A DNA stretch of 7,283 bases. It comes from Gammaproteobacteria bacterium. Lineage in GTDB: Bacteria > Pseudomonadota > Gammaproteobacteria > J044. The translations under genes and the position numbers were made by a program. The stretch covers positions 1-7,283 of the forward strand of contig RFHG01000414.1 of assembly GCA_003696465.1 (NCBI GenBank), read 5' to 3'. This document shows positions 5,471 through 7,283 of this stretch, one piece after another. Each line of letters begins with the position of its first letter. Position 1 is the stretch's first letter. The notes below the pieces were generated by a model, which saw nothing but the letters and a program-made list of their open reading frames with translations, had not been told where the DNA came from and did no database searches.

Positions 5471-6877
5471 GTGACCCAGCCAATCGGAAAACGCCTGTTC
5501 GTCCTGGATACCAATGTGCTGATGCATGACCCGACCTCGCTGTTCCGGTTCAAGGAACATGATCTGTACCTGCCCATGGTGGTACTGGAGGAGCTCGACC
5601 GGGCCAAGAAGGGCATGTCGGAGGTATCCCGCAATGTGCGGCAGGTCAGCCGGTTTCTCGACGAGCTGATGAGCGGTCTGGATGAGGAACACATCCGCCA
5701 GGGCATCCCGCTGGCCCCTCCGGAGATGATGGAAAACGACTTTGCACCTTCCGGCCGGCTCTACTTCCAGACCCAGACCCTCCCCGCCACCCTGCCCGAA
5801 GGCCTGCCGGGCAGCGTGCCCGATAACAACATCCTGGCAACCGCGCTGGCCCTGCAGGAAACCGAACGCGACCGCCGCGTCACGCTGGTGTCCAAGGACA
5901 TCAATCTGCGCATCAAGGCTGCCGTGGTCGGGGTGCATGCCGAGGACTATTACAACGACCGCGTGCTGGACGATGTCAGCCTGCTGTACTCGGGCTATTG
6001 CGAACTGCCCGAGGATTTCTGGGAAACCCACAGCCGCGAGATGGAGTCGTGGCAGGAACAGGGCCGTACCTTCTACCGCATCCGTGGCCCGCTGGTGGAG
6101 CGCTGGCTGCCCAATCACTGCATTCATCTGGAGGCCGAGCAGCCGTTCTCCGCTATCGTGCGCGAGGTAGGCGACGGCGAGGCGGTCATTGAACAGGCCC
6201 TGGACTATACCAGCCACCGTAATACGGTCTGGGGCATCAATGCCCGCAACATGGAGCAGAACTTTGCCCTCAACCTGCTGATGGACCCGGAGATCGACTT
6301 CGTCAGTCTGGTCGGGGCGGCCGGTACCGGGAAGACCCTGCTGACCCTGGCTGCCGGCCTGGCCCAGACGCTGGAGGAAAACCGCTACAAGGAAATCATC
6401 ATGACCCGTGTGACGGTCCCCGTGGGCGAGGACATCGGCTTCCTGCCCGGCACCGAGGAGGAAAAGATGACCCCGTGGATGGGCGCCCTGATGGACAATC
6501 TGGAGGTGCTCACCCACTCCGAGGTAGGGGGCGAATGGGGACGCGCCGCCACCAATGATCTCATCAGCAACCGGATCAAGATACGCTCGCTCAATTTCAT
6601 GCGCGGGCGCACCTTCCTCAACCGCTACATCATCCTCGACGAGGCCCAGAACCTCACCCCCAAGCAGATGAAAACGCTGGTCACCCGTGCCGGCCCCGGC
6701 ACCAAGGTGGTGTGCCTCGGCAACGTGGCCCAGATCGACACCCCCTACCTCACCGAGACTTCATCGGGCCTGACCTATGTGGTGGATCGCTTCAAGCCCT
6801 GGGCACACAGTGGCCACATCACCCTGCGCCGGGGAGAGCGCTCGCGGCTGGCCGACTTTGCTTCGGACCGTCTCTGA
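5471..6877 (+). CDS. PIN-PhoH fusion protein: nuclease domain plus ATPase (468 aa)
   Basis: It joins a PIN-type ribonuclease domain to a PhoH P-loop ATPase, the layout of B. subtilis YlaK and mycobacterial PhoH2. The mycobacterial proteins are reported to unwind and cut RNA using ATP. The PIN domain is about residues 7-160, with the expected acidic metal-binding positions D13 (FVLDTNVLMHD), E40/E41, D118 (PDNNILATAL) and D143 (SKDINLR), so catalysis looks intact. A linker with beta-rich character spans about 190-255. The PhoH domain follows: Walker A GAAGTGKT (282-289), the VPVGEDIGFLPG stretch (316-327), Walker B YIILDEAQN (386-394), GNVAQID (417-423) and the C-terminal RGERS (454-458). The start is GTG with AAGGAG 5 nt upstream. 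A terminator separates it from bcp. No small antitoxin-like gene precedes it, unlike mycobacterial phoAT-phoH2. The E. coli PhoH proteins lack the PIN domain, so the plain name phoH would mislead. The 3' end overlaps the convergent permease gene by 59 bp. Confidence 0.93.
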   Translation: MTQPIGKRLFVLDTNVLMHDPTSLFRFKEHDLYLPMVVLEELDRAKKGMSEVSRNVRQVSRFLDELMSGLDEEHIRQGIPLAPPEMMENDFAPSGRLYFQTQTLPATLPEGLPGSVPDNNILATALALQETERDRRVTLVSKDINLRIKAAVVGVHAEDYYNDRVLDDVSLLYSGYCELPEDFWETHSREMESWQEQGRTFYRIRGPLVERWLPNHCIHLEAEQPFSAIVREVGDGEAVIEQALDYTSHRNTVWGINARNMEQNFALNLLMDPEIDFVSLVGAAGTGKTLLTLAAGLAQTLEENRYKEIIMTRVTVPVGEDIGFLPGTEEEKMTPWMGALMDNLEVLTHSEVGGEWGRAATNDLISNRIKIRSLNFMRGRTFLNRYIILDEAQNLTPKQMKTLVTRAGPGTKVVCLGNVAQIDTPYLTETSSGLTYVVDRFKPWAHSGHITLRRGERSRLADFASDRL

Positions 6878-7283
6878 GAGGCGGCTCAGGCGGGGCCGGC
6901 GGCGACCGGGTCGGCCAGGCCCCCAGCACGGCCTTGACCAGGGTAGCGAGCGGAATGGCGAAAAACACCCCCCACAGGCCCCACAGGCCGCCGAACAACA
7001 GGACTGCGGTGATGATGGCCACCGGGTGCAGCTTGACCACCTCGGAAAACAGCAGGGGTACCAGCAGATTACCGTCGAGGAACTGGATCACGCCATAGAC
7101 CAGCAGCGCATACCAGAACGGACTTTCCACGCCCCACTGCAGGTAGGCCACAATGGCGACCGGCAGGGTCACCACCGCGGCGCCGACATAGGGGATGATG
7201 ACCGACAACCCGACCAGCACCGAGAGCAGCATGGCGTAATTCATGCCCAGCAGCAGAAAGGCAATCCAGGTCACGAACCAGAC
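6819..7283 (-). CDS. AI-2E/PerM-family transporter, C-terminal part (154 aa visible)
   Basis: The frame is open to the right window edge, so the 5' end is missing; full-length members have about 350 residues. Visible features are typical of the C-terminal half of the family: a hydrophobic hairpin (FLLLGMNYAMLLSVLVGL) leading to IIPYVGA, an amphipathic loop and helix, then QFLDGNLLVPLLFSEVVKLHP and the glycine-rich last helix (LLFGGLWGLWGVFFAIPLA). The family includes E. coli TqsA (AI-2 export), PerM and YdiK, plus ion antiporters in halophiles; the substrate cannot be told from this fragment. After the last helix comes an unusual Pro/Arg/Ala-rich tail of about 30 residues, whose end is encoded opposite the last codons of the PIN-PhoH gene. 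In E. coli perM also lies in the wider gcvR-bcp neighbourhood (from memory), so PerM is the likeliest subgroup. Confidence 0.9.
   Translation of the reverse strand, partial: VWFVTWIAFLLLGMNYAMLLSVLVGLSVIIPYVGAAVVTLPVAIVAYLQWGVESPFWYALLVYGVIQFLDGNLLVPLLFSEVVKLHPVAIITAVLLFGGLWGLWGVFFAIPLATLVKAVLGAWPTRSPPAPPEPPLRDGPKQSRPAASALPGAG

Noticed and set aside
5438..6517. A 359-codon minus-strand open frame opposite the PIN-PhoH gene
   Set aside because: Its composition (many His, Gln, Val, Gly) reflects the third-position GC bias of the opposite gene. The plus-strand frame carries all PIN and PhoH motifs.

Overview
The window looks like a piece of a GC-rich gammaproteobacterial chromosome. The coding sequences have strongly GC-biased third positions. 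The gcvR-bcp pair is the arrangement known from E. coli and pseudomonads. The tRNA-Pro carries an encoded CCA end, and the large MscK/MscM-type channel and the AI-2E/PerM-type permease are both common in this class. No species can be named from the sequence. I see no transposase, integrase, CRISPR array, phage gene, defence cluster or large repeat. It reads as ordinary core genome.

Layout, left to right. Positions 1-88 (minus) hold what may be the first 29 codons of a gene running off the left edge. Divergent from it, 212-592 (plus) encodes a 126-residue single-pass membrane protein I do not recognise. It is followed by a long perfect hairpin (616-648). tRNA-Pro(GGG) is on the minus strand at 661-737. 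Just upstream of it, also on the minus strand, is a giant MscS-superfamily channel (775-4209) with a signal peptide, a periplasmic coiled-coil region, about 11 membrane helices and a C-terminal MscS module. The tRNA promoter overlaps the last codons and stop of the channel gene.

A 146-bp divergent intergenic region (4210-4355) separates the channel gene from a plus-strand run: gcvR (4356-4889, two ACT domains), bcp (4886-5356, peroxiredoxin, joined to gcvR by an ATGA overlap), a hairpin terminator (5414-5443), then a PIN-PhoH fusion (5471-6877). The 3' end of an AI-2E-family permease comes in on the opposite strand (6819-7283, 5' end outside the window) and overlaps the end of the PIN-PhoH gene by 59 bp.

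Functionally the window collects envelope and stress housekeeping: osmotic safety valve, control of glycine catabolism, thiol peroxidase, RNA-processing ATPase/nuclease and a membrane permease. Only gcvR and bcp are clearly one transcription/translation unit. I found no convincing new multi-gene system. The points most worth a second look are the unknown small membrane protein, the Bcp lacking the usual resolving cysteine, the promoter-inside-gene arrangement at the tRNA, and the convergent gene overlap at the right end.
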